Shown here: piece by piece, positions 5,472 through 6,920 of the stretch
Position numbering within the stretch: position 1 is the stretch's first letter
How the letters are laid out: each line of letters starts with the position of its first letter
DNA from: Candidatus Culexmicrobium profundum
GTDB lineage: Archaea > Thermoproteota > Methanomethylicia > Culexarchaeales > Culexmicrobiaceae
Direction: 5' to 3'
Length of the DNA stretch: 6,920 nt
NCBI GenBank assembly: GCA_025061245.1
Contig: JANZKD010000090.1
Coordinates: 1 to 6,920 of the forward strand
Program-made: the position numbers and the translations under genes
Notes under the pieces: model-generated
What the model was told of the DNA's origin: nothing
The model's input: only the letters and a program-made list of their open reading frames with translations
Databases searched by the model: none

Positions 5472-6495
5472 CCATATTCCTCCTCAAGGAGATGGTTAAG
5501 GGCTTCTTCGCATAACAAGCACACATAAACTCTCCCTCATCACTAAACCAATTAGCTAATTTCTTCTTAATATTTAATCCCATATTACAAGTAGTGAATT
5601 TTAAATTTCCACATATCTCCCTAACATTCTTCAAAATGTTAAATCTAACATTTTCCTTCGGCACTCGATATCCATAAAGAACTTCCCCCTCCTCATAATA
5701 TATTTTCTCAATAGCTCTAGCCAGCTTTTCACCATTCCACTCAATTAATGAATCCTTAAGACTTTTCTTCCAATTGGGCTTTCCATTCCAACCATTAAAG
5801 ATAAACCTTCTCCTATCAAGCTTCAAAATCTCAGCTACAAAATGATTAACACCAATACTCTTCAATTCTTCAAGAAGTCTCCTTAATTCTTCAACTGAGT
5901 CATTAACCATTGGAATTATAGGTGAAATTCGAACAACAACAAAGACATTATTTTCAATAAGCCTTCTAATTGCCTCAATCCTAATACTCGGTTTAGGTGC
6001 ATTAGACTCAAAAACTCTGCAAAAGTCATCATTTAGACTACTTATGGTAAAGCCAACCCAACAATTATCATAACTATTCAATAAATCTAAATCTCTAAGA
6101 ACTAAATCTGATTTAGTGCAAATGTAGAAAGAGGCATTAAACTTCATAAGCAACTTAATAATACGTCGAGTAAATTTATACCTCCCCTCAACAGGTTGAT
6201 AAGGATCAGTTGCAGAACCCAAATTAATAACTACTTTCTTACCCAAATATCTTCTCAATAAATCTCTTCTAACCCTACCGATAATATTACTTCTAACAAT
6301 AACAGTCCTAGGACTCCAAGGCCACTCAACATAACAATAACTACAAGCATGACCACACCTCTCATAAACGTTTAAAACATCAACACCCCTGCCCAAATAA
6401 CACTCATCTCTAATCAAACCCCTAGGAGAATGAATCACTTCTTCCTTCCATTTTAATCTCCTAACAATGACATCAATACTCATATTATACACCAT
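5464..6495 (-). CDS. Radical SAM protein of the SplB / Rv2578c type (COG1533-like)
   Basis: This encodes 343 residues. The CxxxCxxC triad C47, C51, C54 in ERCGHACSYCYVEWPW binds the SAM-cleaving 4Fe-4S cluster. NLGSATDPYQPVEGRY (91-106) is the TDPYQP signature of the group related to spore photoproduct lyase. The barrel continues through SFYICTKSDLVLRDLDLL (122-139) and VRISPIIPMVNDSVEEL (188-204). The reaction in archaea is not known to me; the family is usually left as an uncharacterised radical SAM protein, and a DNA photolesion role cannot be claimed. The C-terminus adds C295, C303, C325 and C327, a possible second metal or cluster site. The start may be ATG 6495 or ATG 6483; the latter has GGTG six bases before it. 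The end overlaps the glmM start by 8 bp, so it probably heads a five-gene operon, though its link to sugar metabolism is unexplained. Codons end mainly in T and G, unlike the A-rich genes downstream. Confidence 0.87.
   Translation of the reverse strand: MVYNMSIDVIVRRLKWKEEVIHSPRGLIRDECYLGRGVDVLNVYERCGHACSYCYVEWPWSPRTVIVRSNIIGRVRRDLLRRYLGKKVVINLGSATDPYQPVEGRYKFTRRIIKLLMKFNASFYICTKSDLVLRDLDLLNSYDNCWVGFTISSLNDDFCRVFESNAPKPSIRIEAIRRLIENNVFVVVRISPIIPMVNDSVEELRRLLEELKSIGVNHFVAEILKLDRRRFIFNGWNGKPNWKKSLKDSLIEWNGEKLARAIEKIYYEEGEVLYGYRVPKENVRFNILKNVREICGNLKFTTCNMGLNIKKKLANWFSDEGEFMCACYAKKPLTISLRRNMDG
5477..5484 (-). promoter_or_regulatory. Ribosome binding site of glmM inside the radical SAM gene
   Basis: AGGAGGAA on the - strand lies within the last codons of the radical SAM gene, with a seven-base spacer between GGAGG and ATG 5471. 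It confirms the start and the coupling of the two genes. Confidence 0.7.
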
Positions 6496-6920
6496 TCCAA
6501 GCCCTAACGAACAGCTTAATTATCCAACAATCAATTTCACTATGATTGTCATTTCACCACATATTTTAATTCCTTTCAGCTAAAATTAAGACTAATATTA
6601 CTAAAGTCATAATCCAAAGTTATTTACACTTCCTCTAAACCATTATACTCAAAAGCTCTACGGCCCTATGAGCCATCCGCCACCAGATAATACAACATAC
6701 AATATCTGAAGACCCATAAGAAAAGTCGTAAAGGCAACACACCCCCTAAGAAACATCATGAAGATGATGAAAAGCAGGAACAAGAAAGAAGCCAACCCAT
6801 AATCCAAAAATAAGTCAGAATAGGGAATCCAACCAAAACATAGAAAGTTAACCCCTACAACTTCAAAGCCTCATCATCTCAGCCACCCTCATCCAACACA
6901 AATCCCCCCCTTCCCAACAC
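6496..6920. other. Gene-free stretch at the right edge, C-rich on the + strand
   Basis: I see no supportable gene in these 425 bases. The inner third is AT-rich and probably carries the promoter of the radical SAM gene. The outer part is G-poor and C-rich on the + strand and ends in a run of seven C (6904-6910). Short inverted repeats exist: CATCAT/ATGATG at 6754-6769 with a four-base loop, CAGATA/TATCTG at 6684-6708, and an imperfect 19 bp palindrome with a GGCCC core at 6655-6673. None is long enough to call. A - strand frame is open from 6870 to a TAG at 6658-6660 but lacks a good start. A - strand frame open from the edge to a TGA at 6863-6865 could be the last 18 codons of a gene outside the window. 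Confidence 0.6.
6516..6522 (-). promoter_or_regulatory. Candidate TATA element of the five-gene cluster
   Basis: TAATTAA on the - strand is centred about 24-26 bp from the ATG at 6495. This would give transcription starting near that codon and a leader of about 11 bases for a start at 6483. A second AT-rich element, ATTAAAATAT at 6561-6570, would give a leader of about 45 bases. The sequence alone does not decide between them, and neither is a strong consensus match. Confidence 0.25.

Noticed and set aside
5464..6495. Calling the radical SAM gene a spore photoproduct lyase
   Set aside because: It shares the superfamily signature only. Spore photoproduct is specific to endospore formers, and the context here is archaeal.
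6655..6720. A tRNA or other structured RNA near the GGCCC palindrome
   Set aside because: No acceptor stem, T-loop or anticodon arm could be drawn, and the stems are only four to six pairs.
6754..6770. ATGATGA at 6764-6770 as box C of an archaeal C/D guide RNA
   Set aside because: No CTGA box D follows at the right distance, and the bases are part of a CATCAT/ATGATG repeat.
6658..6870. A 70-codon hydrophobic open frame on the - strand as a gene
   Set aside because: There is no ATG or GTG near the beginning, only internal TTG codons and a late ATG, and no ribosome site. G/T-rich DNA yields Leu, Val, Phe and Gly codons in any frame, so hydrophobicity is not evidence of coding.
6869..6885. On the - strand, CTGA followed by ATGATGA as adjacent D' and C' boxes
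   Set aside because: The spacing of one base is too short, and no partner C and D boxes were found around it.

Overview
The window looks like an AT-rich archaeal chromosome segment, about 35% GC judged from sampled lines. It is most likely from a thermophilic Thermoproteota (TACK-type) lineage, but I cannot fix the genus. Support comes from an archaeal-type cis-prenyltransferase, an archaeal phosphohexomutase with a GlmM/phosphomannomutase layout, an archaeal Trm112-like zinc protein, tight gene overlaps with GGAGG-type ribosome sites, TTG and GTG starts, and a TATA box rather than bacterial promoter elements.

Left part, + strand (1-1360). A possible tail of an upstream gene ends at 49. A small conserved-looking Cys/His protein of unknown function (94-516) then overlaps by 8 bp with a membrane-anchored small protein (509-910). 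After a clear TATA box at 919-927 comes a Trm112-like zinc protein with four cysteine pairs (947-1360). This group meets the leftward cluster tail to tail, with only 13 bp between stop codons.

Middle and right part, - strand (6495 down to 1374). Five genes are packed with overlaps or gaps of 2 to 11 bp: a radical SAM protein of the SplB/Rv2578c type, a phosphoglucosamine/phosphomannomutase, a divergent double-SIS-domain protein, a GGPP-type polyprenyl diphosphate synthase, and a family 2 glycosyltransferase with C-terminal membrane segments. The last four suggest a route from hexose or amino-sugar phosphates and a polyprenyl carrier to a lipid-linked glycan, as used for archaeal protein N-glycosylation or cell-surface glycans. 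The SIS protein and the radical SAM protein are the members whose role is not explained.

Right edge (6496-6920). About 425 bp hold no gene that I can support. Candidate promoter elements for the five-gene cluster lie next to 6495. Further out the + strand is strikingly C-rich and G-poor. Across the window the + strand changes gradually from G/T-rich on the left to A/C-rich on the right, with the switch around 4.5-5.5 kb and independent of gene direction. I found no IS element, CRISPR array, tRNA or rRNA. The most interesting items are the degenerate SIS protein inside the glycan-lipid cluster, the radical SAM protein with an extra cysteine set coupled to that cluster, and the strand-skew switch.
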